Positions 1-8,958 of a stretch of 64,000 nucleotides of DNA are shown in pieces. A program made the translations under genes and the position numbers. Source of the DNA: an uncultured Mycoplasmatota bacterium (GTDB taxonomy: Bacteria > Bacillota_I > Bacilli_A > RF39 > UBA660). Every line of letters starts with the position of its first letter. Within the stretch, counting starts at the first letter, position 1. Below the pieces are notes generated by a model, which did not search any database, was not told the DNA's origin, and saw only the letters and a program-made list of their open reading frames with translations. Location of the stretch: NCBI GenBank assembly GCA_900553855.1, contig USFG01000007.1:5869-69868 (forward strand). The letters are read 5' to 3'.

Positions 1-1395
1 TAGTTTTTTAGAGTTTACATCGTGTTGATATTCTCCTACACCAATGCTTTTTGGATCTATTTTTACAAGTTCTGAAAGTGGGTCAATAACTCTTCTTCCA
101 ATACTTACTGCACTTCTTTCTTGGACTTCATAATCAGGAAATTCTCTTTGGGCTTCTTTACTAGCAGAGTAAACGCTTGCTCCTGCTTCACTAACTATTG
201 TATAATAAACGTCTTTTAAATCTTTAATAGTATTTGCTACAAATTCTTCACTTTCTCGTGATGCTGTACCATTACCAATAGCGATTAAATTAATGTTATA
301 AGTTTTAATTAAGTTAAGTAATTTAATTCTTGATGCTTCTTTTTCATTTTTAGGTTCGTGTGGATATATTACATCTTTATGTAAAACGTTTCCTTTTTCA
401 TCTAAACAGGCTAGTTTACAACCGGTTCTAAATGCTGGGTCAAATCCAAGAACACGATATCCTTTAACAGGTCTAGTCATAAGAAGATTTTCTAAGTTAT
501 CTTTAAATACTTCGATAGCGTTATCTTCTGACTTTTCAGTTAATTCACTTCTTACATCTCTTTCAATTGATGGATATATTAATCTTTTTAGGGCATCTTT
601 TATTGCGTCATTAACATAATCTACAACAAATGATTCTTTATTTTTAATAATTTTATTAGATAAAGAGTTAAAAATATAATCATTATCATAATCTAATTTA
701 ACTGATATAACATTTTCCTTCTCAGCTCTATTAATTGCTAAAACACGATATGGTTTAATATATTTAACTTTTTCAGTAAAGTCATAGTATATTTCATATG
801 TTTTCTTTTCATCAACGGCATTTTTCTTTATTTTAGATACAATTGATGCATTATTCCAAATATAATTTCTGACGAATTTACGATAATAAGCGTTATCACT
901 AACCCATTCACTTATAATATATTTAGCGTTTTCTAGGGCAACCTCTTTTTCGACATTGGGAACGATACCACATAAAGATTTTAAACTTCCTTTTGTAGGA
1001 AATGCCATTATTGCTTTAGCTAAGGGCTCTAATCCCATTTTAATAGCTTCAGTAGCTTTTGTTTTCTTCTTTTCCTTATATGGCAAGTATATATCTTCTA
1101 CTTCAACTAATTTAGTACAGTTTAGGATATTCTTTTTTATTTCATCTGTAAGCATCCCTTTTTCATCAATTAATCTAATAACCGTTTCTTTTCTTTCCAT
1201 TAAGTTATTATAATAACGATATTTTTCTTCTATTTTAGTTATTTGATTTTCATCTAATGCGCCAGTTGCTTCTTTACGATATCTAGCAATAAAGGGAATA
1301 GTTGATCCTTCTTCTAATAGCGTTAAAACGGCCTTTATCTGATTTATTTTGATATTAAGTTCACTACTTAATTCTTCTATTACTATTTCATTCAT
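1..1395 (-). CDS. tex: Tex-family RNA-binding transcription accessory protein (3' end outside window)
   Basis: The N-terminal 465 residues of a Tex protein, a conserved cytoplasmic nucleic-acid-binding factor whose family combines helix-turn-helix segments, a YqgF/RNase H-like fold, a helix-hairpin-helix part and a C-terminal S1 domain. Visible here are the start (MNEIVIEELSSELNIK), the segment FIARYRKEATGALDE typical of Tex near residue 38, and the beginning of the YqgF-like domain (GFDPAFRTGCK) from about residue 305. The frame is open to the window edge, so the HhH and S1 parts are off-window. The start is the ATG at 1395, preceded on the minus strand by a GTGAGGT ribosome binding site. 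Confidence 0.93.
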   Translation of the reverse strand, partial: MNEIVIEELSSELNIKINQIKAVLTLLEEGSTIPFIARYRKEATGALDENQITKIEEKYRYYNNLMERKETVIRLIDEKGMLTDEIKKNILNCTKLVEVEDIYLPYKEKKKTKATEAIKMGLEPLAKAIMAFPTKGSLKSLCGIVPNVEKEVALENAKYIISEWVSDNAYYRKFVRNYIWNNASIVSKIKKNAVDEKKTYEIYYDFTEKVKYIKPYRVLAINRAEKENVISVKLDYDNDYIFNSLSNKIIKNKESFVVDYVNDAIKDALKRLIYPSIERDVRSELTEKSEDNAIEVFKDNLENLLMTRPVKGYRVLGFDPAFRTGCKLACLDEKGNVLHKDVIYPHEPKNEKEASRIKLLNLIKTYNINLIAIGNGTASRESEEFVANTIKDLKDVYYTIVSEAGASVYSASKEAQREFPDYEVQERSAVSIGRRVIDPLSELVKIDPKSIGVGEYQHDVNSKKL

Positions 1396-1423
1396 ATTTT
1401 ACCTCACTTTATCTATTTTACCA

Positions 1424-1448
1424 TAAAAAAAGAGATTTTAGTCTCTTT
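1424..1448 (-). terminator. Intrinsic terminator
   Basis: Minus-strand stem AAAGAGA/TCTCTTT with a six-base loop, followed by a run of T. It lies directly after the stop codon of the 524-residue membrane protein gene and upstream of tex. Confidence 0.75.
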
Positions 1449-3023
1449 CTAATCAATTTTAGTAATATTTATGATATCTTCTTCTTGAAGATAAGATACT
1501 TTTAATTTATCACCATTATTTATAAATGGAAGGTTATCTGATAATTCAATGGATGCTTTATATTTTTGATTGTTTGAATCAATAATATAATAATATGTTG
1601 TTCCATTTATTACGCTAGATTTCATAGATTTAATTATTATTTCTTTTGATATATCTTCGCCATTTTGAGTTAATTTAACATTTTTTAAATAGTTATTAGC
1701 GGCTTCATTTATACCTTTTGATGAATCGGTTACGATTACTTTTTGGTAATCTTTTACATCAACAAAGCCATACATTTTTACTAATCCAGCATCATCTTTT
1801 AAACTTACTAAATAGGTTGGATTTCCTTTAAGATTAATTAATAATGGGAAGGTAGATTTATATTTCATTTGTTGAACTGCACCTTCTGCTGATGCCATAG
1901 CACTATACTCTTCAGCTCCGGGCACACTATAAAAGCAAGTTGCACCAGTTCTCATATTAGTTAGTATGAAACCAAGATTTGATTCATCATTTACGATAGA
2001 AGTTAATCCAGTATAAAGATATATATCGTCGTTCATAGCTAGATAGTTATAGCCATCGGTTGTATTTACGACATTCTTTTGAGAAAAGATGCTATTTAAG
2101 AAACCATTTTGATATGTACCCCAGTCATCAACTTGTTCTATTATTAGGCTAGCATTAAAGGCGATATCAATCCATGTTGGAATATTTCCGATAAGATATT
2201 CTTCACTTTCTCCTGTTATAGCATTTAAAATTATTACACCTTCTACATTAGCACGCATATTTATAGCACTATATTTAAGAACTGGCATTACCCAATATGG
2301 ATTACCTTCATTATCAATTTCAAATGATATATTACCAAAATTTTTTGTTGGATATTTAAATCTTAATTTACGATAAACATTATCATTAAATAAGGCTGAT
2401 TCAACATATTTCATTCCTTTATCTAGTCTAATTAGTTCTGATTTTCCAGTTGTACTATCAACAGTTATATACCCCTTTACTCCTTCTTTACGATTAGTTA
2501 GCCATTTTATAGGAGATGCATATTCTAAAGGTGTTACTCTAATTATTTTATTGTTATAGTTTATTTGAGTATAGATATTTGATACGTCATATTGACTTAC
2601 TAAATCACTCATTTGTCCCATAACACGGTCTCCTAGGGCTTTACTACTTGTTTTATCAAGTAATGGTAATTTTGAAAAATCTACTTCTTGAATATCAGTA
2701 TTAAATTCTTTAGTAGAATCTACTTCAATCCGATTTGCATATTTTGAAGCCATAAATAGTGGACTTTCTATAAAATTCCATAACATGATTAAAACTAATA
2801 TTGTTGGCACAGCTAGAAGTAAATAGTTTAATTTAATAATTCTTTTGTCAAATGTGATTACTTTTTTTAGGTTAAATATTAAACTTATTCCATAATAAAA
2901 TAGGATTATAAATATTATAAATAAATACAAGGTGATATTATGTATATTTAAAGCAGGTAAGAATAGGTAATAATAAATAAACGCAAAAAGTATAGTTAAA
3001 ATAATACTTAATATTTTTTTCAT
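1449..3023 (-). CDS. Membrane-anchored protein of unknown function with large extracytoplasmic domain
   Basis: About 524 residues. Two hydrophobic helices fill the first ~50 residues (LSIILTILFAFIYYYLF, then LYLFIIFIILFYYGISLIF), a third follows at about residue 70-85, and a long polar domain probably faces outside. The segments GYITVDSTTGKSELIRL and VEGVIILNAITGESEEYLI resemble the propeptide-like PepSY repeat pattern (a strand, then 'TGe'), but this is inference. The C-terminus looks like a small beta-barrel. An ATG at 3023 with GGAGG five bases upstream is preferred over the upstream GTG at 3035, which overlaps that ribosome binding site. I do not recognise a specific function. The gene is divergent from the radical SAM gene. 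Confidence 0.75.
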   Translation of the reverse strand: MKKILSIILTILFAFIYYYLFLPALNIHNITLYLFIIFIILFYYGISLIFNLKKVITFDKRIIKLNYLLLAVPTILVLIMLWNFIESPLFMASKYANRIEVDSTKEFNTDIQEVDFSKLPLLDKTSSKALGDRVMGQMSDLVSQYDVSNIYTQINYNNKIIRVTPLEYASPIKWLTNRKEGVKGYITVDSTTGKSELIRLDKGMKYVESALFNDNVYRKLRFKYPTKNFGNISFEIDNEGNPYWVMPVLKYSAINMRANVEGVIILNAITGESEEYLIGNIPTWIDIAFNASLIIEQVDDWGTYQNGFLNSIFSQKNVVNTTDGYNYLAMNDDIYLYTGLTSIVNDESNLGFILTNMRTGATCFYSVPGAEEYSAMASAEGAVQQMKYKSTFPLLINLKGNPTYLVSLKDDAGLVKMYGFVDVKDYQKVIVTDSSKGINEAANNYLKNVKLTQNGEDISKEIIIKSMKSSVINGTTYYYIIDSNNQKYKASIELSDNLPFINNGDKLKVSYLQEEDIINITKID

Positions 3024-3079
3024 ATGTTCCTCCACTTTTATTATATCAAGAAAAATTAGAATATGATAGAATATTATTT

Positions 3080-3988
3080 GTGATTGATATGTATTATAAT
3101 AATTTAAGTGATTTTTATAAGAATAAATTTGGATGTAAAGTTGTTAAACTTTCTTTTGATGGTGGATTTAGTTGTCCTAATAGGATTAATGGCTCTGGTG
3201 GTTGTATTTTTTGTTCAGGTTCTTATGAGTTTGCAGGAGATAGAAATAAATCTTTAGAAGAACAATATCAAGAGCAAAGAATAATGATGGATAAAAAATG
3301 GCCTAATGCGAAGTATATAGCTTATTTTGGTTCTTTTACTAATACTTTTGATACACTTGATAATTTAAAGAAAAGATTTGAAAAGGTCTTAAGTTTTGAT
3401 AATGTGATTGGTTTATCAATTGGAACTAGAAGTGATTCAATTAGTAGTGAATGTTTTGAGTATTTAAGTAAGCTTAATAAAAGAACATTTTTAACAGTTG
3501 AACTAGGGTTACAGTCTTCTTTTAATCGAACTTTAAAGTATATTAATAGAGGTCATGATATAGAGAATTTTGATAGTTGTGTTAAAAAACTAAAGGAATT
3601 AAATATTAATGTGGTTGTACATATTATTGATGGACTTCCTGGTGAAACTGAAGATATGATGCTAGATACAATTAGACATTTAAATAAACTAGGTATAAAT
3701 GGAATAAAGATACATAATCTATTTGTTGTTAAAAATACATTACTTGGTAAAATGTATGAGGATAATCCTTTTAAATTACTTGAAAAAGATGAATATATTG
3801 ATTTACTTGTTAAACAAATAAGAATTTTAAAACCTAGTATTGTAGTTCATAGACTAACTGGTGATCCTAAAAAAGAGGACCTCATTGCTCCATTATGGGC
3901 TGTTAAAAAAATTGATGTTTTAAATGGGGTTGTTAAGAAACTTAAGAAAGATAAAGCTTATCAAGGAATTGATTATAAAGAAAATTAA
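3080..3988 (+). CDS. Radical SAM protein, YtqA/TIGR01212 family
   Basis: A 302-residue radical SAM protein. Cysteines C32, C42 and C45 form a CX9CX2C cluster in SCPNRINGSGGCIFCS, the spacing typical of the TIGR01212 (YtqA) subfamily; GLSIGTRSDSI and VELGLQSS are the expected SAM-barrel motifs. The family is thought to act on a tRNA or another macromolecule, but the substrate of this protein cannot be told from sequence. The start is uncertain: GTG at 3080 or ATG at 3089. Neither has a Shine-Dalgarno sequence, and a TATGAT/TAGAAT box lies only 10-20 bases upstream, so translation may be leaderless. The gene is followed by a strong terminator. Confidence 0.88.
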   Translation: MIDMYYNNLSDFYKNKFGCKVVKLSFDGGFSCPNRINGSGGCIFCSGSYEFAGDRNKSLEEQYQEQRIMMDKKWPNAKYIAYFGSFTNTFDTLDNLKKRFEKVLSFDNVIGLSIGTRSDSISSECFEYLSKLNKRTFLTVELGLQSSFNRTLKYINRGHDIENFDSCVKKLKELNINVVVHIIDGLPGETEDMMLDTIRHLNKLGINGIKIHNLFVVKNTLLGKMYEDNPFKLLEKDEYIDLLVKQIRILKPSIVVHRLTGDPKKEDLIAPLWAVKKIDVLNGVVKKLKKDKAYQGIDYKEN

Positions 3989-3996
3989 ATAATATT

Positions 3997-4034
3997 AAAA
4001 GAGTTAACTTAGGACCAAATGTTAACTCTTTTTT
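3997..4034 (+). terminator. Terminator between convergent genes, overlapping the end of the M13 peptidase gene
   Basis: A ten-base stem AAGAGTTAAC/GTTAACTCTT with a 12-base loop and a T-run on the plus strand. The loop and right arm contain the last codons and stop of the opposite-strand M13 peptidase gene, so one sequence is both coding and terminator. On the minus strand it also folds but has a poorer T-run. Confidence 0.8.
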
Positions 4035-5943
4035 CTGGTTCAATATACATTAAATCTTTTGAATCTATTTTATATGTTTCGTAAAACTTTTTAGTTGATG
4101 ATAATACTCCGTTTACTCTTATTTCATTAGGTGAATGAGTATCAATTAAGCTTTGTAATACTTTAGTGCTTTTACTATAATTATTAGCCCAAACTTTAGC
4201 AAATGATTCGTAGGTTGTTTGATAATCTTTTTTATTTGCATTATTTTTTATTAAGATATTTGTAATGCATTCCATAGCACCTAAATCAGCAATATTTTCG
4301 CCAATTGTACGAGTTCCATTGTTAGAAACATTATGAATAATTTCGTAGTTGTTGTAATAATCTATAACTTTATTTTGAATTTCTTGATATTTTTCTTGGC
4401 TTGATGTGGTGTACCAATTACTAAGAAGGCCATTTTCATCAAATTTTGAACCATTATTATCAAATGCATGAGATATTTCATGAGCTATTATGAAACCAAT
4501 ACTTCCAAGATTTTCATATTTATTGTTAATATCTTTAATTACTTTAGTGCTTCCAGTTAAAATATTAATTGAGTTTGATGTAACATCATAATAGGCATTA
4601 AATGTATAATCTGGTAGAGCATTAGTTGTAGTAGTTGTATTTAACATTTCGTATGATGCAGCTCTCACTACTTTGTTAAGATTAATAATATTTTTTACTA
4701 ATGAAATATTACTGTTAAAATCATAGTATGAAGATAAATCTTTAATATAGTTTGTACCAATATTTATTTTAATATTGTTTAGTTTAGTTACAGCCTTACT
4801 TTTTGTTTCATTATCCATCCAAGATGTATTTATCATATCTTCATATTCTTTTATTATTTCATTTGTAAGATTAGAGATATAATTTTTAGTATCATCGCTT
4901 AAATATTTGTTATTATAATTTTTGGAAATTTCATTTGGGTATATTTGTTTAATTAAATCATAAGCTGTTTCTTCTCTAGTATATTCTTTACCTAATAAAT
5001 TTTTATTTAGTTTGGTAAATATTGTTTCATAATTTTCAGTTGTATATTCAGCATATGTTTGAAGTATTTTTATTGTTGCTATATTTTTCCATAAAGAAAG
5101 ATTATTATTTGTTAAATATTTATTTAATTCTTGATATGATTTTTCATCAACTAAGCTTAGTTTACCTATTTTAGATAGTCCTAATTCATTAAAATATTTG
5201 TTAATATCTAAATTAGTATAAATTTTACTTAACGCTGATTTATCAATAATATTATAGTATTTTTCAGTATTTAATAAATCATCTTGTTTTAATGAATTAT
5301 TAGCTAAATTTGTATAGAAGTCATCGATTTGATTAGTTATATCTAGGGCTTCTCCAGCAGTATAACCATATTCTCTTAGTAGTTTGTTATTATATAATTT
5401 AAAATTATTTTTTACGGTAGTTAATGTTTCGTTGCTATAATAATCTGATGAGTAACCATAATCCATTGGAATTGGTGTTATATATAAAATGTTCTTTCCA
5501 GTTTTAAAGTCTTTCATGATTGATTTAGACATTAATAATTCAATACTTAGTTCTTTTTCTAGTTTTATTGCTTCAGTAATAAAGTCGTTAATATTTGTTG
5601 TTTTATTAATTTTATCTATATATAACTCTAAATCTTTTAATCCGTTCTTGTTACGAAATTCAATATTTAAATATTCATTATAGAATTCTTTAATATTTTT
5701 TTCTTCATTTGTAGTTGGGTTATTTATTATTTCCTTTACAATATTGTTTGCATCCTTAGATATTTCTTTGTTTATATCATCAATATATGACCAACCATCT
5801 TCTTTATCTTTGATTGTTTCTTTATTTATGTATTCATAATAATTATCAATATAATTTTTATTTAAGTAAATAAAGGCACCTATTATAACAACAACAAATA
5901 TTATTGTATATAGAATATATTTTTTAGTTTTATTTTTAGTCAC
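4009..5943 (-). CDS. pepO: M13 family zinc metallopeptidase (PepO/neprilysin-like), membrane-anchored
   Basis: A 644-residue zinc endopeptidase that cleaves short peptides. The HExxH zinc motif is in IAHEISHAFDNNG (about residue 487), the third ligand in ENIADLGAME, and the family C-terminal substrate segment is SPNEIRVNGVLSS. The N-terminus has one membrane helix (ILYTIIFVVVIIGAFIYL), so the catalytic domain probably faces outside, unlike cytoplasmic lactococcal PepO. The C-terminus ends NIWS and lacks the CxxW cysteine seen in many homologues. The start is a GTG that overlaps the end of the ABC permease gene by eight bases, with GAGAAGG upstream. Translational coupling suggests a joint role with the exporter, such as processing or clearing an exported peptide. 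Confidence 0.93.
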   Translation of the reverse strand: MTKNKTKKYILYTIIFVVVIIGAFIYLNKNYIDNYYEYINKETIKDKEDGWSYIDDINKEISKDANNIVKEIINNPTTNEEKNIKEFYNEYLNIEFRNKNGLKDLELYIDKINKTTNINDFITEAIKLEKELSIELLMSKSIMKDFKTGKNILYITPIPMDYGYSSDYYSNETLTTVKNNFKLYNNKLLREYGYTAGEALDITNQIDDFYTNLANNSLKQDDLLNTEKYYNIIDKSALSKIYTNLDINKYFNELGLSKIGKLSLVDEKSYQELNKYLTNNNLSLWKNIATIKILQTYAEYTTENYETIFTKLNKNLLGKEYTREETAYDLIKQIYPNEISKNYNNKYLSDDTKNYISNLTNEIIKEYEDMINTSWMDNETKSKAVTKLNNIKINIGTNYIKDLSSYYDFNSNISLVKNIINLNKVVRAASYEMLNTTTTTNALPDYTFNAYYDVTSNSINILTGSTKVIKDINNKYENLGSIGFIIAHEISHAFDNNGSKFDENGLLSNWYTTSSQEKYQEIQNKVIDYYNNYEIIHNVSNNGTRTIGENIADLGAMECITNILIKNNANKKDYQTTYESFAKVWANNYSKSTKVLQSLIDTHSPNEIRVNGVLSSTKKFYETYKIDSKDLMYIEPEKRVNIWS

Positions 5944-7081
5944 CGAACAACACCTTCTCTTGATTATATTTTTTTATTATTAGAAATACGGTTATGGCAG
6001 ATAATATGAGTGTACTTATGATAGTCATTATAATATTTAAAGTATTAAAGTTATTTGAAAATATATCCATAAGAATTTGAACACAGTTGACAATTGGAAT
6101 TGCATAGTAAATTAAACTATCAGTTGAAATACTTAGAATATTTGTAAATAAAGGAATCATTGATAAATATTGTAATACGGCAAGCTTGATTCCTGCTTCT
6201 TTTGCTGTTTTAGTGTTAGCAACTAGGATTGTCGCAAGAGCAGAAATAACAAGTGATGATGCTAAACTTACGCATAATCCGATTAAAATGCTTTTAGCTG
6301 ATATGGAAATATTTAAATTGCTAAATGATACAAAATAATGACTTGAAATAACTAGGGTTAATAATACGGATAAGAATTCGATTATTGATGCGGCAGCACT
6401 GGCAATAAAGTTAGCTAAGTATTTTCCTAATATTAGTTCTTTTTGAGATATAGGAAAGCTTAATATAGTTTCTAGAGTTCCACTTTCTTTTTCGGTAACG
6501 GTTGTTGAAATTGCCATTGACTGAGATGTTGATATTATTCCAGCAAAAATAAGCATAAATAGGGTTGAATAAATTGTTACAAGAATAAAGTCGCTACCTT
6601 CTAGTTCTTTAAATTCATAATTATATTTGGCGTTTATTTCTTCATAATCAATACCTTCCCCTGCAACGTATGTTATTAGTTCATTGTTTTTTAATGATTC
6701 AAAGTAACCTTTAATTAAACTTTGAAGTTGATAACCTTCTTGACTATTATCAGTATAAAAATAATACTTTTTTTCTTCTTTGTTATAATCTATGTAGGCA
6801 TTTATATCTTTATCTTTATAGGACTTTTCCATTTCACCCAGATTATCATATTTAACTGTTTCTAATTGATATTCGCTACTTACGATGTTTTCGATAATAT
6901 TTGGTTCAAAGTCAATTCCTACTTTGTATGGTTCTAAAACTTGGTTTTGATCAAACATGACTCCATAAACTATGACAAAGAACATTCCTATTAAAGGCAT
7001 AGCAAGTAAAGTTATAAATGTTTTTTTATCTCTAACGATAGAACGAAGTTCTTTTTTGATTGTTATTATTATATTATTCAT
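5936..7081 (-). CDS. natB: ABC-2 type exporter permease (NatB-like)
   Basis: A 381-residue permease: one N-terminal helix (FITLLAMPLIGMFFVIVYG), an extracytoplasmic domain of ~130 residues, then five or so helices, the NatB/ABC-2 layout. The motif TVTEKESGTLETILSFPIS is the typical cytoplasmic coupling segment after helix 2. It overlaps the ATPase gene upstream by eight bases and the M13 peptidase downstream by eight bases, so the three are one coupled operon. NatAB proteins extrude sodium or peptides; the substrate here is unknown. Confidence 0.88.
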   Translation of the reverse strand: MNNIIITIKKELRSIVRDKKTFITLLAMPLIGMFFVIVYGVMFDQNQVLEPYKVGIDFEPNIIENIVSSEYQLETVKYDNLGEMEKSYKDKDINAYIDYNKEEKKYYFYTDNSQEGYQLQSLIKGYFESLKNNELITYVAGEGIDYEEINAKYNYEFKELEGSDFILVTIYSTLFMLIFAGIISTSQSMAISTTVTEKESGTLETILSFPISQKELILGKYLANFIASAAASIIEFLSVLLTLVISSHYFVSFSNLNISISAKSILIGLCVSLASSLVISALATILVANTKTAKEAGIKLAVLQYLSMIPLFTNILSISTDSLIYYAIPIVNCVQILMDIFSNNFNTLNIIMTIISTLILSAITVFLIIKKYNQEKVLFGD

Positions 7082-7826
7082 TATCTTCTCCTATTAATTT
7101 TAAAAAGGCATCTCTAATGTTGGTTGTATTAGTATTTTTTAAAATTTCTTTACTTTTTCCGAAGGCAATAACTTTACCTTTATTAATAAGTAATAGTTTA
7201 TCGCAGATGTTTTCTGCTTCTTCCATGTAATGAGTTGAATATAATATGCATTTGCCTTTAGTTTTTTCTTCGTTAATAAAATCTAAAATTGTTTTACTAG
7301 AAATAACATCTAACCCACTTGTTGCTTCATCTAAGATATAATATTTGGGATTATGAACTAGGCAACGAGCAATACAGGTTCTTTGGTATTGACCAGTAGA
7401 TAAATTTTCAATTCTTTGATAAGCAAATGATTCCATATTAAATCGTTTGATAATATCATTTATTATTTTCTCTAACTTTTCTTTAGGAACTTCATAATAT
7501 TCACCGCACATTTTTAATAATTCGTATGGAGATATATCTTTATACAATTTAGTATTTCCCGACATGAAGGCGATATTTTTCTTAATTGTTTCATTATTTT
7601 TTTGATAGTTCATGTTGTCAATTAAAATCTCACCGCTATCTGGTTTCATAATGCCTGATATCATTCTAAGTAAAGTTGTTTTTCCAGCTCCATTAGGTCC
7701 TAGAATACCTAAAACTTCTCCTTCCATAGCAGTAAATGAGATATTATTATCAGCAAGAAATGTTTCTATTTTATTTTGATTATTTTTCTTTTGAAAACTT
7801 TTAGTTACGTTTTTTATTTCAATCAT
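7074..7826 (-). CDS. natA: ABC transporter ATP-binding protein (NatA-like)
   Basis: A 250-residue ATPase that would drive the adjacent permease. Walker A is GPNGAGKT (residues 43-50), the ABC signature is LSTGQYQR, and Walker B is YYILDEATSG with the switch histidine in YSTHYMEE. It is the first gene of the operon, with AAAGGAG placed well before the ATG. The start and length fit the family. Confidence 0.92.
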   Translation of the reverse strand: MIEIKNVTKSFQKKNNQNKIETFLADNNISFTAMEGEVLGILGPNGAGKTTLLRMISGIMKPDSGEILIDNMNYQKNNETIKKNIAFMSGNTKLYKDISPYELLKMCGEYYEVPKEKLEKIINDIIKRFNMESFAYQRIENLSTGQYQRTCIARCLVHNPKYYILDEATSGLDVISSKTILDFINEEKTKGKCILYSTHYMEEAENICDKLLLINKGKVIAFGKSKEILKNTNTTNIRDAFLKLIGEDNE

Positions 7827-7871
7827 GTTAACTCCTTTTTACTATACACAAGTATATCATTTTATAGACAA

Positions 7872-7903
7872 AATAAAAAGAATTATTGTGAGGTAATTCT
7901 TTG
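7872..7903 (-). terminator. Intrinsic terminator
   Basis: Minus-strand stem AAAGAATTA/TAATTCTTT with an eight-base loop and TTTTTATTTT after it. It follows the Clp-type ATPase gene and precedes natA. Confidence 0.75.
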
Positions 7904-7914
7904 TTAATAACTTG

Positions 7915-8919
7915 TTAGATTTCAACATTTTCTTGTTCTAACATGTCTTTAAATTGAACTTTAAATTTTTCAATTTCTTTCTTTAAACTATCAGGATAAA
8001 TATTTTTAGCATTTTTAACTGCTTCATAAATATGTTTAATTCTTACTTCAGGTGAGTTTTCGAACACGGCATAACTAAAGGCATTAGCTAGTAAAGTTAA
8101 GGTTATATCTGGATATCTACTTGAAATTTCATATACTCTTTTGTATTCACTTGTCATGTCTACTAAAAATGCGAATATTTTTTCTTTTTGGAAATCTGTA
8201 TAAGCAAGTTTTACGCCCATTTTCTTTTCGAATTTAGGATATGTTCCCATAAGAATTTTTACAACTGTTTCAGGATCACTTTCTGCAATATCTATTTTAA
8301 TAAATCTACGAAGAAATGCTCTATCTCTTAGGATGTATGCTTCATATTCTTCGGTTGTTGTTGCACCTATCATTTTAATAGTTCCACGATCTAAGAATGG
8401 TTTTAACATATTAGCAAAATCGATGTTGTTATTTGGATTTTTATTAACTAATAAGTGTACTTCATCAATAAATAGAATAGTATTTGTTTTAGTTTTTAAT
8501 TCATTAAGTAATATTTCTAATCTAGCATCGGTATTACCATTTTCAGTTGTACTACCTAAAAGAGATGTAATGTTGATTTTAATAATACTCCATCCTTTTA
8601 AAGCATTTGGAACATCTCCTTTTTGGATGCGATAGGCAAGTCCTTCTACTAATGCGGTTTTACCTATACCTGGCTTACCTGTTAATAATGCGGCTTTATC
8701 AGGAGTAATTAGGGCTAAAATCATTTCATTAATTTCTTTATCTCTTCCTATTGACGGATTTGTAATATATTCTTTTTTAGTTAAATCTTCACCATATCTT
8801 TCAAGAACACTTATTTTATTTTCTTTATTTGTTTCATTATTTTTTTGTTCATTATTATTTGTTTCAGTTGTTAATTTTTCGATATTTTCATCTAAAGTTT
8901 CTAATGTTTCCACTTTCAT
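7915..8919 (-). CDS. Stand-alone Clp D1-type AAA+ ATPase
   Basis: A 334-residue protein equal to just the first ATPase module of ClpA/ClpB/ClpC. It starts with a low-complexity Asn/Glu/Thr-rich tail (~35 residues), then LERYGEDLTKKE, Walker A GKPGIGKTA (81-89), Walker B ILFIDEVH (149-156), sensor-1 GATTTEEYE and the arginine finger region DRAFLRRF. It lacks the N-domain, the coiled-coil middle domain, the second ATPase domain and any ClpP-docking loop. A role as chaperone or remodelling factor is inferred; its substrate is unknown. ATG with AAAAGGAG upstream; monocistronic with its own terminator. Confidence 0.85.
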   Translation of the reverse strand: MKVETLETLDENIEKLTTETNNNEQKNNETNKENKISVLERYGEDLTKKEYITNPSIGRDKEINEMILALITPDKAALLTGKPGIGKTALVEGLAYRIQKGDVPNALKGWSIIKINITSLLGSTTENGNTDARLEILLNELKTKTNTILFIDEVHLLVNKNPNNNIDFANMLKPFLDRGTIKMIGATTTEEYEAYILRDRAFLRRFIKIDIAESDPETVVKILMGTYPKFEKKMGVKLAYTDFQKEKIFAFLVDMTSEYKRVYEISSRYPDITLTLLANAFSYAVFENSPEVRIKHIYEAVKNAKNIYPDSLKKEIEKFKVQFKDMLEQENVEI

Positions 8920-8958
8920 TACTCCTTTTTTAACGTAGTTTATTATACCTAATTGTGA

